A DNA stretch of 64,000 nt, taken from NCBI GenBank assembly GCA_046269235.1, contig JBJZOS010000003.1, forward strand, positions 248,001 to 312,000, given 5' to 3'. The DNA comes from Soonwooa sp032078105 (GTDB lineage: Bacteria; Bacteroidota; Bacteroidia; Flavobacteriales; Weeksellaceae). A model generated the notes under the pieces. The model searched no databases. It was not told where the DNA came from and worked only from the letters and a program-made list of their open reading frames with translations. Position numbers and translations under genes: made by a program. This document shows, one piece after another, positions 26,295-34,870 of the stretch; the first letter of the stretch is position 1, and each line of letters begins with the position of its first letter.

Positions 26295-26402
26295 AACTAA
26301 TTTTTTGTCCTATTTGTGCGGTTTGGCATACAATTGTATAGTTAGACTTTAACTTCTAAAAACTAGAAGCATCTAAACTACACGAACTAGAAAAAAATAA
26401 AA

Positions 26403-27047
26403 ATGAAAAAATTATTAGAAAAGACAACTTTGGTGGGGCTTTCATTATTCACATTTGGATTGTCTTTTGCGCAAAAAATTGACAAAAAATCACAAAGCAT
26501 TTTGGATGCGGTAACAGCTAATTATAAGAGCAAAAAAAATACGTATTTCAAATTCACTTACGGTTCAGGTTCTGGAAAAGTAACCAAAGCCGAAACTGGG
26601 ATTTTCTATTCTAGCAATGATAAATACAAGTTAAAAATCATGGGAATAGAGCAGATTTTTGATGGTAACAAAGTCTACAACATCAACGACTCTGACAAAG
26701 AAGTCACGATTGCAAAACCAAATCATAGCGATGTGATGTTTTCGCCGCTAAGTTATTTAGAATCTTATAAAAAAGACTACAATGTAACCTATGTTGGCAA
26801 ACGTACTGTTAGCGGAAAATCTTTGGATTATATCAAAATGACTCCTGTTAAAGAAAATGGTCTATCACAAGTTAATCTTTATATTAACAGTGCCCAAAAC
26901 AAATTAGTAAAACTGGAGCAAATTGCCACTAACAAACAATTAGCAACGATTAGCATTAGCGATTACAAAGAAAATCAAAACTTATCTTCTAATGTTTTCA
27001 GCTTCGATAAAACGAAGTATGCTAAATATTTAATCACCGAACTTTAA
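26403..27047 (+). CDS. LolA-family outer-membrane lipoprotein carrier protein
   Basis: A 214-aa periplasmic protein with a signal peptide ending LSFAQ (~residue 23). The mature part has the LolA open-barrel pattern: ILDAVTANYKSKKNTYFKF, KAETGIFYSSNDKYKLKI, MGIEQIFDGNKVYNIN and VNLYINSAQNKLVKLEQI. This is closer to canonical LolA than the protein at 10.6 kb. It may ferry lipoproteins to the outer membrane, though other ligands are possible. The next gene, an LptF/LptG permease, has its own promoter beyond a strong terminator. Confidence 0.88.
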   Translation: MKKLLEKTTLVGLSLFTFGLSFAQKIDKKSQSILDAVTANYKSKKNTYFKFTYGSGSGKVTKAETGIFYSSNDKYKLKIMGIEQIFDGNKVYNINDSDKEVTIAKPNHSDVMFSPLSYLESYKKDYNVTYVGKRTVSGKSLDYIKMTPVKENGLSQVNLYINSAQNKLVKLEQIATNKQLATISISDYKENQNLSSNVFSFDKTKYAKYLITEL

Positions 27048-27070
27048 TTTTATCATTAAAGCTCACATAT

Positions 27071-27106
27071 AAAAAGTCATAATGTCTTTCGCATTATGAC
27101 TTTTTT
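27071..27106 (+). terminator. Terminator of the LolA-like gene
   Basis: A long perfect stem (AAAAAGTCATAATG with its complement, loop TCTTTCG) is followed by six T. Confidence 0.9.
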
Positions 27107-27110
27107 GCTG

Positions 27111-27118
27111 TATTTTTG
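27111..27118 (+). promoter_or_regulatory. -7 promoter element for the LptF/LptG gene
   Basis: TATTTTTG fits TAnnTTTG, 25 nt before the TTG start codon and directly after the preceding terminator. Confidence 0.55.
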
Positions 27119-27143
27119 ACGTCAAATTAGATAATTTTTCCAT

Positions 27144-28601
27144 TTGAAAAAGTTAGACAAATATATCATCAAAACCTTTTTCGGGCCATTTTTCTTTATA
27201 TTCAGTGTCCTGTTTTTCATCTTCATTGTCAACATCATTTGGGTGCAGATGTCGCAATTCACAGGTAAAGGGCTGACCTATTGGGAGATTATTAAATTTT
27301 TGTTCTACATGAGCGCCAATGTCGTGTCGATGGTTTTGCCATTAACGATTTTGCTATCTGCCATTATGACCTTTGGTGATTTTGGAGAACGTTATGAGCT
27401 CGCTGCGATGAAAGCTGCCGGTATTAGTCTAACGCGAGTTATGGCTCCACTTTTTATCACCGTTACCATGATGTCCTTTGTCCTCTTTTTGTTTTCAAAT
27501 AATGTCATACCCGACTTCCAACGGAAAGCTAAAAATATGTTGTTTAACATTGTTTCTAGCAAACCAGCGCTTAATTTTACACCAGGCGTTTTTATCGATC
27601 AAATCTCTGGATATTCTGTAAAGTTTGATAAAATTACAGGAGAAAATAAGGAAAATTTGGAAGGTGTTTTTCTTCATAAAAATTCAAATTCTTACGAAAA
27701 TCAGCAAACGATTATTGCTAAAAAAGGTCGCTTTGCAAAAGCACCAGATCCTAATTATTTAAAACTAATCTTGTACAGCGGTTACATCTACGAAGACAAT
27801 ATTGCCAACAAAGCTTACAACGAAAGGTTAAGTCAGCCCAATCAGTCGATAAAATTCGATTCCCTAGTATTTCACTTCGATATTAGCGAGTTAATTAATC
27901 AAGCCATCGAAAGTGAGAAAATCACAGATGATTATCGTTTCCAAAACTATTTTGAAGTCAACGAAACGTTAGCCAAAACTGATGAAAGCAACAAAATTAA
28001 CATCAATAGTATATCGAATCAATCGATGATGATGGCCAATCCTTATGTTCAATATCTAGATAATCCGCATAATAAAATTAAGGTTGATCCATCGCCAAAC
28101 TTTACTGGTGAAGGTCTTGCTGCTGACAAAAAAATGGAAGTTTTTTACAATGCTTACATAAAACTTAACAATCTAAAAGACAGCAACAAACAATCACAAG
28201 AGCAAATCTTGGAAATGAAAAAATACAAGAACAAAATGGTCATCTACCAACAGAGGATCCTCTCTTATTCAGTAACTTGTATTATTTTCTTCATGATTGG
28301 TGCAAGTCTCGGATCCATTATCCGAAAAGGCGGAATGGGACTTCCCGTCGTTATTGCAATTATTATATTCATTATTTTCTATGTCATTAATCTAAGTGTT
28401 GAAAACTTATCTTGGAAGGGACAACTTGATCCTTATCTAGCAACGTGGGCACCTAATATGATATTATTTCCTTTTGCTATTTGGTTGACATACAAAGCTT
28501 TAACAGACTCTCAACTATTTGACATTGAGAAGTATCGAACCCTGTTAAAACCAATCACGCAAAGATTCATCAAAACGAAAGAACACAAACGTTATCAATA
28601 A
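27144..28601 (+). CDS. LptF/LptG family LPS export permease (TTG start)
   Basis: A 485-aa inner-membrane subunit of the LptB2FG-type transporter that extracts LPS toward the outer membrane. The N-terminus LDKYIIKTFFGPFFF begins the first TM helix, with further TM segments at ~55-75 and ~95-120. A periplasmic beta-jellyroll follows (~130-370), and three C-terminal TM helices (~378-450) with IGASLGSIIRKGGMGLPVV, which is typical of the family. The gene begins with TTG at 27144; no in-frame ATG precedes it and the protein start fits the family. Its stop is 1 nt before the ATG of the GNAT gene, so the two are an operon. Confidence 0.92.
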   Translation: MKKLDKYIIKTFFGPFFFIFSVLFFIFIVNIIWVQMSQFTGKGLTYWEIIKFLFYMSANVVSMVLPLTILLSAIMTFGDFGERYELAAMKAAGISLTRVMAPLFITVTMMSFVLFLFSNNVIPDFQRKAKNMLFNIVSSKPALNFTPGVFIDQISGYSVKFDKITGENKENLEGVFLHKNSNSYENQQTIIAKKGRFAKAPDPNYLKLILYSGYIYEDNIANKAYNERLSQPNQSIKFDSLVFHFDISELINQAIESEKITDDYRFQNYFEVNETLAKTDESNKININSISNQSMMMANPYVQYLDNPHNKIKVDPSPNFTGEGLAADKKMEVFYNAYIKLNNLKDSNKQSQEQILEMKKYKNKMVIYQQRILSYSVTCIIFFMIGASLGSIIRKGGMGLPVVIAIIIFIIFYVINLSVENLSWKGQLDPYLATWAPNMILFPFAIWLTYKALTDSQLFDIEKYRTLLKPITQRFIKTKEHKRYQ

Positions 28602-28602
28602 T

Positions 28603-29133
28603 ATGAAATTCTCGCTACAACCACGATTGGAAAACGATTTATTGATTTTGGAACCACTTCAAAAGGAAGATTTCGAAGCTTTGTATAAAGTGGCATCCGA
28701 AAAGGAAGTTTGGGCGCAACATCCCAATCCTGATCGTTACAAGAGAGAAGTCTTCCAAAAATTTTTCGAAGGAGCCATCCTAAGCGCAGGCGCTTTTAAA
28801 ATTACTGATAAAAAATCTGGAGAACTAGCAGGGAGTTCGCGCTTTTACGATTACAATGAAGCTGACAATAGTATCTTAATTGGTTACACTTTTTATGGAA
28901 CTAAGTTTTGGGGAACTGGACTTAATCACAAAGCGAAACGCATCATGATGGACTATATTTTCCAATATGTTGATACAGTTATTTTCCACATTGGCGCAGA
29001 AAATCTACGTTCTCAAATTTCTATTTCGCGTCTTGGTGCGGAAAAAGTTGACGAACAATTGGTTGAGTACTTTGGAGAACGTCCAAAATTAAATTTCATT
29101 TATCAAATAAAAAAAGAGAATTATCAGAAATAA
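28603..29133 (+). CDS. GNAT family N-acetyltransferase (RimJ/RimL-like)
   Basis: A 176-aa acetyltransferase of the RimJ/RimL/SpeG-like GNAT group. Elements are ENDLLILEPLQKEDFEALYKVA (strand 1-helix 1), SGELAGSSRFYD, SILIGYTFYGTKFWGTGLNHKAKRIMMDY (acetyl-CoA pyrophosphate loop in place of the usual R/QxxGxG/A), and FHIGAENLRSQISISRLGAEKV. Such enzymes acetylate protein N-termini or small amines; the substrate is unknown. It is translationally linked to the upstream LPS permease gene (1-nt gap). Its last codons overlap its terminator. Confidence 0.88.
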   Translation: MKFSLQPRLENDLLILEPLQKEDFEALYKVASEKEVWAQHPNPDRYKREVFQKFFEGAILSAGAFKITDKKSGELAGSSRFYDYNEADNSILIGYTFYGTKFWGTGLNHKAKRIMMDYIFQYVDTVIFHIGAENLRSQISISRLGAEKVDEQLVEYFGERPKLNFIYQIKKENYQK

Positions 29134-29142
29134 TTCTCTTTT
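29111..29142 (+). terminator. Terminator of the LptF/G-GNAT operon, overlapping the stop codon
   Basis: AAAAGAGAATTAT pairs with ATAATTCTCTTTT around CAGAA; the left arm and loop are within the GNAT coding sequence and the stop codon is in the right arm. Confidence 0.8.
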
Positions 29143-29208
29143 CTAAAACTAAAACCTCACACATCTTAAAAACATAGGAGATTTTCAAAAACCGAATAAG
29201 CTCGACTA

Positions 29209-29709
29209 TTAATCATATTGATTCGGATGTTTAGCTTTAATATTGTCGACCGTTCCCAAAACTTTTTCTTTTAAAGAATCTTGGTATTGCTGCATTTTGT
29301 TAGAAACATCTTCATCAGAACTTCCTATGATTTTTGCCGCTAAAATCCCCGCATTTAGCGCGCCATTTAACGCGACTGTCGCGACAGGAATACCGCCTGG
29401 CATTTGTAAAATTGACAATACAGAATCCCAACCATCTATAGAATTGCTGGACAAAATAGGAACGCCGATTACGGGAAGTGTGGTGCAACTCGCGACCATT
29501 CCTGGTAAATGTGCCGCACCGCCTGCGCCTGCGATGATGACTTTCAGGCCACGTTCTTTAGCGGTTTTTGCATAATCGAACATTCTTTCTGGTGTTCTGT
29601 GCGCCGACACCACGGTCAATTCGTAAGGGATGTCTAGACTTTGTAGGAAGTTTGCAGCTTGCTCCATAATTGGAAGATCGCTTTGGCTTCCCATAATTAT
29701 TCCTATCAT
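29209..29709 (-). CDS. purE: N5-carboxyaminoimidazole ribonucleotide mutase
   Basis: Class I PurE of de novo purine synthesis, converting N5-CAIR (made by PurK) to CAIR. It is 166 aa with the diagnostic GIIMGSQSDLPIMEQAA and VSAHRTPERMFDYA substrate loops, GAGGAAHLPGMVAS, GVPILS and PGGIPVATVALNGALNAGILAAKI. The partner purK is 13 kb away at 42.8-43.9 kb rather than adjacent. A -7 box (TATCTTTG) lies upstream. Confidence 0.97.
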   Translation of the reverse strand: MIGIIMGSQSDLPIMEQAANFLQSLDIPYELTVVSAHRTPERMFDYAKTAKERGLKVIIAGAGGAAHLPGMVASCTTLPVIGVPILSSNSIDGWDSVLSILQMPGGIPVATVALNGALNAGILAAKIIGSSDEDVSNKMQQYQDSLKEKVLGTVDNIKAKHPNQYD

Positions 29710-29731
29710 GTTTAATTTTTTATTAGAACGT

Positions 29732-29739
29732 CAAAGATA
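29732..29739 (-). promoter_or_regulatory. -7 promoter element for purE
   Basis: TATCTTTG on the minus strand fits TAnnTTTG, 22 nt before the purE ATG. Confidence 0.55.
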
Positions 29740-29756
29740 CAGAAATTGCAGAATGC

Positions 29757-30860
29757 TTACATCAATCGCTCAACACCAAGTTTTAATTTGTTGGAGATAT
29801 GTAACAGTGGTAGCACATTTTGTTTTCTGGTAATAAAAAACTGGTAAGAGTCGCCCAAAGTATTCATTTGCATAAGTTCAAAACCGCGCTCCGACAATGC
29901 TTTCTGGACATAAGGAAATAAATCGTCACTATAAGTTTCTTCGGGATATTGGAACGTCCAATCTTCTTCATTCAAAATATGGGCAACTATGTCTTCCAAA
30001 TCTTCGGGATCGAATTTCCAATCGCTATGCCATGTATTATCGTTATTAAAAAATTCGAATCTCAAAGGAAAATAAGCGTCATCGTAATAAGTATCTTCTT
30101 CAAAAAGCTCCGACCAATCTTTCGTCCATTGTTCATAAAACTTTCGCGCCTTCTCCTCGACATCTGCTAATTTCCAAAAATTAAGATAATCCAAAGCTTC
30201 TAAAAAATCTTTCTTTGAAACCTCAGATGACAACAAAGCTTCTGGATGCTTCTTCAAAATTTCAGAATTTATTTCCACTTCGGTTTTAGTAGCCAGCGTC
30301 GCGACAAGTTTCTCTAATTCTGCAATATAAAATTCATCTTGCAATTCAGGATTGTTAATATCTACTAAAAATTGAGCGTCCAGCAGATCACTAATTCTGT
30401 AATCAAGCCCTTTTGAATAAAAAATTCTAAAAGCATTAACTTCCTCGGCTTCGTTTTCGCAAACAAAAAATAAATAAAAACTGCATTTTATACTTTTAAA
30501 AAAAGATTTTTCTTCGGCTGTTGGAGGAACATAATAATTGAAAATCATCAAATTATATTGTTCATTAACTTCGAGATCCCGATTAATATCGACTGGACTG
30601 ATTCCCGCTTTTTCGTGAAGCACATTTAGTAATTCATAAAAATTCTTGAAGCCGCGTTCTTTCAAAACTTTTTTATCATCATCAGAATCTTCATAAGAAC
30701 CTGGGAACTCATACCAAGTCATTTCCGATTCTCCTTCCTGCCCATCGACTAAGACTACTACAGGATTTTCTTCATTTTGAAGATGTTTAAATAAATTCTT
30801 AAATGTCTGAAAATCAAAACCAAACTTCATTTTCTTTTTTCGTTTAAAAGGATTCCACAT
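29757..30860 (-). CDS. Uncharacterised acidic cytoplasmic protein (DUF6630-like?)
   Basis: A 367-aa protein with start placed at ATG 30860 (MWNPFKRKKKMKFG); the 16 codons before it look non-coding. No signal peptide or TM helix. The first ~90 residues contain NPVVVLVDGQEGESEMTWYEF, which resembles the DUF6630 family, but I recall that only loosely. The rest is acidic and rich in Trp, Tyr and Glu (WTKDWSELFEEDTYYDDAYF, WHSDWKFDPEDLEDIVAHI). It is a single gene upstream of purE's promoter. Function unknown. Confidence 0.7.
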   Translation of the reverse strand: MWNPFKRKKKMKFGFDFQTFKNLFKHLQNEENPVVVLVDGQEGESEMTWYEFPGSYEDSDDDKKVLKERGFKNFYELLNVLHEKAGISPVDINRDLEVNEQYNLMIFNYYVPPTAEEKSFFKSIKCSFYLFFVCENEAEEVNAFRIFYSKGLDYRISDLLDAQFLVDINNPELQDEFYIAELEKLVATLATKTEVEINSEILKKHPEALLSSEVSKKDFLEALDYLNFWKLADVEEKARKFYEQWTKDWSELFEEDTYYDDAYFPLRFEFFNNDNTWHSDWKFDPEDLEDIVAHILNEEDWTFQYPEETYSDDLFPYVQKALSERGFELMQMNTLGDSYQFFITRKQNVLPLLHISNKLKLGVERLM

Positions 30861-30908
30861 ATTAATATAAAGAACGTTAAATTTAGAATTTTTAACTGCT
30901 TTTATCAA

Positions 30909-31260
30909 GCTATCTTACAAATGAAAGTTTTAGAAAAAATTAACATTATCTATAATTCTTTGTAACCTCCCATCTTAAAAACTATAACAAATTAATAATA
31001 AAAAAAGATAAAAATATTAGTACGTAGGGGAATTAATCTAGTTGTTGTTAGAAGATATTACCGAATGTTGAAATTCGAAAAGCTTTCCGTGGTTTATGTA
31101 CGGTGTTACTTTTTTGGCTGTTTTTCAGCATTGCCATATCAAAACACCACAATGTTTAGGCTCTATTTTCCAAAGACCAGAATCGAAGGCTTTACATTAT
31201 GCGAAAGCTGTGCATGCCTATAATTATTCGGATTTATCTTTATTTGATCGCAATTAAAGA
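30909..31260. other. Intergenic region, mostly unexplained
   Basis: About 350 bp between two minus-strand genes. The left half is AT-rich without features. The right half is less AT-rich and has a small plus-strand ORF listed separately, plus other short open frames in the same place (for example one beginning MLKFEKLSVVYVRCYFF). This could be a remnant of a lost gene or repeat. I see no RNA fold or terminator I trust. Confidence 0.4.
31096..31257 (+). CDS. Possible small protein, 53 aa
   Basis: An ATG-to-TAA frame of 53 codons, preceded in frame by a stop at 31069. It opens MYGVTFLAVFQHCHI and ends with the hydrophilic, protein-like stretches IFQRPESKALHYAKAV and HAYNYSDLSLFDRN. It has no clear ribosome-binding site or promoter and I do not recognise it. 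The frame ends 3 bp before the opposing DUF488 gene's stop. It might be the tail of a decayed larger gene. Treat as a hypothesis. Confidence 0.3.
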   Translation: MYGVTFLAVFQHCHIKTPQCLGSIFQRPESKALHYAKAVHAYNYSDLSLFDRN

Positions 31261-31611
31261 TTACATCAAATTTTCCAAATATTCTTTTAAAACCAAAGGA
31301 TGACCATGTTTTTCATCTTTGGCGGCGTAAACTAATGTTACAATTTCTTGTTGTTGTAAACGTTTTAGAAAATCTGGACCAAAATTATTGTCTTGAAGTT
31401 CTTTTAAATATTTTTCAGAAAACGCTTCCCAACGAGAAACATCGTGATGAAACCACAAGCGCAATTCTGTAGAAGGTGCCAAATCTTTGTTCCATTCATC
31501 AATATCGGCATGTTCTTTAGACATTCCTCTTGGCCACAATCTGTCCACCAAAACTCGATAACCATCTTGCGGTGAAGCATCTTCGTAAACTCTTTTGAGA
31601 AGAATTTTCAT
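31261..31611 (-). CDS. DUF488 family protein
   Basis: A 116-aa protein of the DUF488 family. Signatures are RVYEDASPQDGYRVLVDRLWPRGMSKEHADIDEWNKDLAPST, given in pieces: DGYRVLVDRLWPRG, EWNKDLAPSTELRLWF, and the C-terminal TLVYAAKDEKHGHPLVLKEYL. Function is not established; in other genomes it often lies beside nitrosative-stress or hemerythrin-type genes, which fits its position next to the NO-reductase unit. It is encoded 13 nt after a small lipoprotein gene, with which it probably forms an operon. Confidence 0.9.
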   Translation of the reverse strand: MKILLKRVYEDASPQDGYRVLVDRLWPRGMSKEHADIDEWNKDLAPSTELRLWFHHDVSRWEAFSEKYLKELQDNNFGPDFLKRLQQQEIVTLVYAAKDEKHGHPLVLKEYLENLM

Positions 31612-31624
31612 GATTGTTTAATAT

Positions 31625-32005
31625 TTATTCTTTTTTGTAAATAGCTTTTCCATCAATGTATAAAGTAGATTCCGAAGAATTATATACATATTTTCCAGCT
31701 GTAAAATTTCCGTCTTGAATTTTATTCAAAATTACATTCGGTTTATCAGATAAAAACATTTCAGCTTTGGATTGATCACCATTAAAAACCAAAAACACAC
31801 TGATAACAGCTTCATCTTTTTGAACATCAATAGGATTCAATCTTGTTCCTTCGTTAAAAAACTGAATACAATTTTGTTTCAACTCGCTCCAAGTTTGTCC
31901 TGCAGAAGCTTTGCAACCGTGACTGTCTTTATCGTTTCCTATCATTTTTGGTGTACTACAAGCAGCTAAGCTTCCTAAAGCCAACATCAATACAAGATTT
32001 TTCAT
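31625..32005 (-). CDS. Small lipoprotein of unknown function
   Basis: A 126-aa protein with a lipoprotein signal (MKNLVLMLALGSLAAC, Cys16). The mature part starts with DSHGCKASAGQTWSELKQNC, a two-Cys segment reminiscent of small envelope modules with a CxxSAGxxW pattern, followed by a beta-rich domain (EAVISVFLVFNGDQSKAEMF, FTAGKYVYNSSESTLYIDG). I do not know a function. A -7 box lies 27 nt upstream, and the DUF488 gene follows in the same unit. Confidence 0.75.
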   Translation of the reverse strand: MKNLVLMLALGSLAACSTPKMIGNDKDSHGCKASAGQTWSELKQNCIQFFNEGTRLNPIDVQKDEAVISVFLVFNGDQSKAEMFLSDKPNVILNKIQDGNFTAGKYVYNSSESTLYIDGKAIYKKE

Positions 32006-32031
32006 AATTCGTTTATTTTTTTTTAAGTATT

Positions 32032-32039
32032 CAAAAATA
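32032..32039 (-). promoter_or_regulatory. -7 promoter element for the lipoprotein-DUF488 pair
   Basis: TATTTTTG on the minus strand fits TAnnTTTG, 26 nt before the lipoprotein ATG. Confidence 0.5.
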
Positions 32040-32089
32040 ATACTAATTAATCACCAACCTATAACAATTGAACTATCAAAAAATAAAAT

Positions 32090-32542
32090 TTACTTCCAAA
32101 ATTCGTCCTGATAATCGTCTTTTTCTTGAGAATGAATTTCTTGTAAAGCTTTTCCAATTTCTGAAAGTTGATTTTCATTGAGGTTTTTCTCCAAATGCGG
32201 AAACCATTCTCGTTCTTCGAAACGGATATGCTTTTCTAAAACCTCAGCGAGATTTTCAAAATGGGAAACTTCATTTTCATCGACAATTTTCTGAACCAAA
32301 TTTTTAATTTCCAAATGTTCTTGGGCAATACGCTTCGACATTTCGTCTTTTAAATAAGAAAAAAGGATTTCTTCTTCCTCACGGAAATGTTCTTTTAAAT
32401 GGTAATTCCAAAAATAGTCGATATATTTTTTTATACGTTCTGCATCAATATTTTTCTTTAATCCTTGGCGGATTTTCCATGAACAAAGCAATCCAAAATG
32501 ATGATCGCGAGACAGCTCAACGATGTTTTCGTTTCTTTTCAT
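32090..32542 (-). CDS. Hemerythrin domain protein
   Basis: A 150-aa four-helix hemerythrin-like protein with start at ATG 32542 (MKRNENIVELSRDHHFG); the longer frame runs into the intergenic leader. The di-iron ligands are recognisable: His pair in SRDHHFGLL, HLKEHFREEEEILF, AQEHLEIKNLV, and EKHIRFEEREWFPHLE. Hemerythrins bind O2 or NO through an oxo-bridged di-iron site. It is the third gene of the scdA-norB-hemerythrin unit, so a part in NO sensing, scavenging or iron delivery is likely but inferred. Confidence 0.9.
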   Translation of the reverse strand: MKRNENIVELSRDHHFGLLCSWKIRQGLKKNIDAERIKKYIDYFWNYHLKEHFREEEEILFSYLKDEMSKRIAQEHLEIKNLVQKIVDENEVSHFENLAEVLEKHIRFEEREWFPHLEKNLNENQLSEIGKALQEIHSQEKDDYQDEFWK

Positions 32543-32614
32543 TTTTTTAAATTTTATAGAATTAAAAACCCTATCATTTCCTAAAAAACGATGGGGTAAC
32601 AAATTAAATTTAAA

Positions 32615-34858
32615 TTATCTTTTTTCTTTATTTGACCAACCGAATTTTAATCCGATGATGAAAATTACGAGTAATAATTCACCTAAGGCCAGTAAAATAT
32701 CTCCTGGAACACGCATCCATCTTAGGAAATGCATGATTTCGGTTTGCATAAATTCTGCGGAACGTGCGTACCAATATCCTTCTTGAATAGAAGCTACCGC
32801 CTGCATAATTCCGATTGGGAGAATACTAATGGTAGTCATCACAAACAATCCGATATTTGTTAACCAAAATGCCCATCCAATTAATTTATCATTCCATTGT
32901 CTCTCTGGGTACAATCCTCTTAAAATGAAGAGCATTAAACCGATTCCCAGTATTCCGTACACTCCAAATAATGCGGCGTGACCGTGAACTGCGGTGGTAT
33001 TTAAGCCTTGAATATAATACAATGCAATGGGTGGGTTAATGGCAAATCCGAAGATTCCTGCCCCTAAGAAGTTCCAAAAACACATTGCGATGAAACAATA
33101 GATTGGCCATTTATAAGCTTTAATCCATTTTGTAGATTTTGAAATTTGATAGTTATGATAAGCTTCGTAACCAATTAATACCAAAGGAACAATTTCTAAT
33201 GCACTGAAAGTAGCTCCCAAAGCTAAAACCGCTGTTGGTGTAGCACTGAAATACAAATGGTGGAACGTTCCTAAAATACCTCCTGCAAGGAAAATAATAG
33301 TGGAGAATAATACCGAAACTGTTGCCGATTTAATTCTTAATAAACCTAATCTTGTGAATAAGAATGCTGCTACAACGGTCGCAAAAACCTCGAAGAAACC
33401 TTCTACCCAAAGGTGAACCACCCACCATCTCCAATATTCAGCAATGGCTAAGTGCGTTTGTCTTCCGTACATTAATCCAGATGCGTAGAATACTGCAATA
33501 GCAACAGAAGCAATTACGAATAAGGTAAGCATGTGGCGGTTTTCATCTTTGCGTTTTAACGCTGGCATCAAAGCTCTAAGCATTAAAATTAACCAAAGAA
33601 CTAATCCAACCAGCAATAAAATTTGCCAAACTCTACCCAGTTCAATATACTCATATCCTGCATGTCCCCAAAGGAAATTATCTACATATCCTAATTTTTG
33701 CATCACACCAAACCATTGTCCCGTTAATGATCCAAAAACAACAATTAACAACGCTCCGAATAGAATATTGACACCTAATTTTTGATATTTTGGTTCGTAA
33801 CCAGAAACTGCAGGTGCAATGTACAATCCTGTTGCCAGCCAAGAAGTTGCAATCCAGAAAATAGCCAACTGAACGTGCCAGCTTCGGGAAACTTGTTGCG
33901 GTAAGATTTCATCCAAAGGAAGTCCATAAAATGCGCTTCCTTCCACACCATAATGCGCTGTTACAACGCCCGCCAACATTTGAACAAGAATCAATAAAGC
34001 AACTACCCAAATATATTTTAAAGTAGCACGCATGGAAGGCGTAGGCTTCATATTCCTCATTGGATCTTCCAAAGGAAGTGCTTCAGATATTTCTTCTTCT
34101 CTGTTTTTAGCATGATAGAAAACCAAAGCGCCAACACCCACCAAAAGCATTAAAACACTGAAACCAGACCATAAATGCAATGAACTAGAAGGAATATTCC
34201 CTACCGTTGGATCGTGTGGCCAGTTGTTGGTGTAGGACACATCATCGTTAGGACGATTGGTGATACACACCCAAGTGGTCCAAGAGAAGAAGGCGTTCAT
34301 TTTGTCCATTCTTTCCTTGTCTTTCACGGTATTTTTCGGGATCGCATAATTATCACGAAGTTCAGCCATGGAAGCATCATCCATGAAAAGCTTGGTATAA
34401 TAATCTGCTAATTTTGCTTGAACTTTAGCACGTTCTGGTGAGAACGTAATGGTATTCGTAGTTTCGTCTAAAGTATTGGTGCGAAGCTCTTTTTTAAGTA
34501 AGTGTTGATACTTCACTTGCTCCTCATCGGGAAGGTCTTTGTAAACTTTTCCGTCCTTAAGAGCCAATTCATCAAGAAGAAGCAAGGATTCGCGGTGAAG
34601 ATAATCGGCGTTCCAGTCGGGAGCGATATAAGCCCCGTGTCCCCAGATACTACCAACAGTTTGTCCACCAATAGATTGCCAGACATTTTGACCATCTTTA
34701 ACATCTTGTCCAGTGTAGAGTAATGTTCCGTCTGTGGTAACCACTTTTTCTGGTACTGGTGGAACTTTTCGGTAAATATCAACGCCATAGAAGATAAGCA
34801 CGGCAAAGGAACCAATAATGACAAATGCTAACCAGCCCCATAGTTTTTTAGGTGTCAT
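32615..34858 (-). CDS. norB: Quinol-dependent nitric oxide reductase (qNor)
   Basis: A 747-aa single-subunit NO reductase reducing 2 NO to N2O with quinol electrons. The N-terminal extracytoplasmic extension (after one TM helix; VTTDGTLLYTGQDVKDGQNVW and GHGAYIAPDWNADYLHRE) is the cytochrome c-like domain without a heme motif that defines qNor/NorZ. The catalytic heme-copper-oxidase-type core has 12 or so TM helices with ligands in WHVQLAIFWIATSW, WVVHLWVEGFFEVF (His and the FeB-side Glu), GTFHHLYFS (two His) and VHGHAALFGVYG (two His, hemes). It lies 12 nt after scdA. Menaquinol from the menA/menB pathway is the probable donor. Confidence 0.96.
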   Translation of the reverse strand: MTPKKLWGWLAFVIIGSFAVLIFYGVDIYRKVPPVPEKVVTTDGTLLYTGQDVKDGQNVWQSIGGQTVGSIWGHGAYIAPDWNADYLHRESLLLLDELALKDGKVYKDLPDEEQVKYQHLLKKELRTNTLDETTNTITFSPERAKVQAKLADYYTKLFMDDASMAELRDNYAIPKNTVKDKERMDKMNAFFSWTTWVCITNRPNDDVSYTNNWPHDPTVGNIPSSSLHLWSGFSVLMLLVGVGALVFYHAKNREEEISEALPLEDPMRNMKPTPSMRATLKYIWVVALLILVQMLAGVVTAHYGVEGSAFYGLPLDEILPQQVSRSWHVQLAIFWIATSWLATGLYIAPAVSGYEPKYQKLGVNILFGALLIVVFGSLTGQWFGVMQKLGYVDNFLWGHAGYEYIELGRVWQILLLVGLVLWLILMLRALMPALKRKDENRHMLTLFVIASVAIAVFYASGLMYGRQTHLAIAEYWRWWVVHLWVEGFFEVFATVVAAFLFTRLGLLRIKSATVSVLFSTIIFLAGGILGTFHHLYFSATPTAVLALGATFSALEIVPLVLIGYEAYHNYQISKSTKWIKAYKWPIYCFIAMCFWNFLGAGIFGFAINPPIALYYIQGLNTTAVHGHAALFGVYGILGIGLMLFILRGLYPERQWNDKLIGWAFWLTNIGLFVMTTISILPIGIMQAVASIQEGYWYARSAEFMQTEIMHFLRWMRVPGDILLALGELLLVIFIIGLKFGWSNKEKR

Positions 34859-34870
34859 AGTTTTTATTTT

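Noticed and set aside
25436..26347. GTCTAACTAT before and ATAGTTAGAC after the GIN lipoprotein gene (10-bp inverted repeat)
   Set aside because: Too short and AT-rich to call a mobile-element end; no transposase, target duplication or third copy seen.
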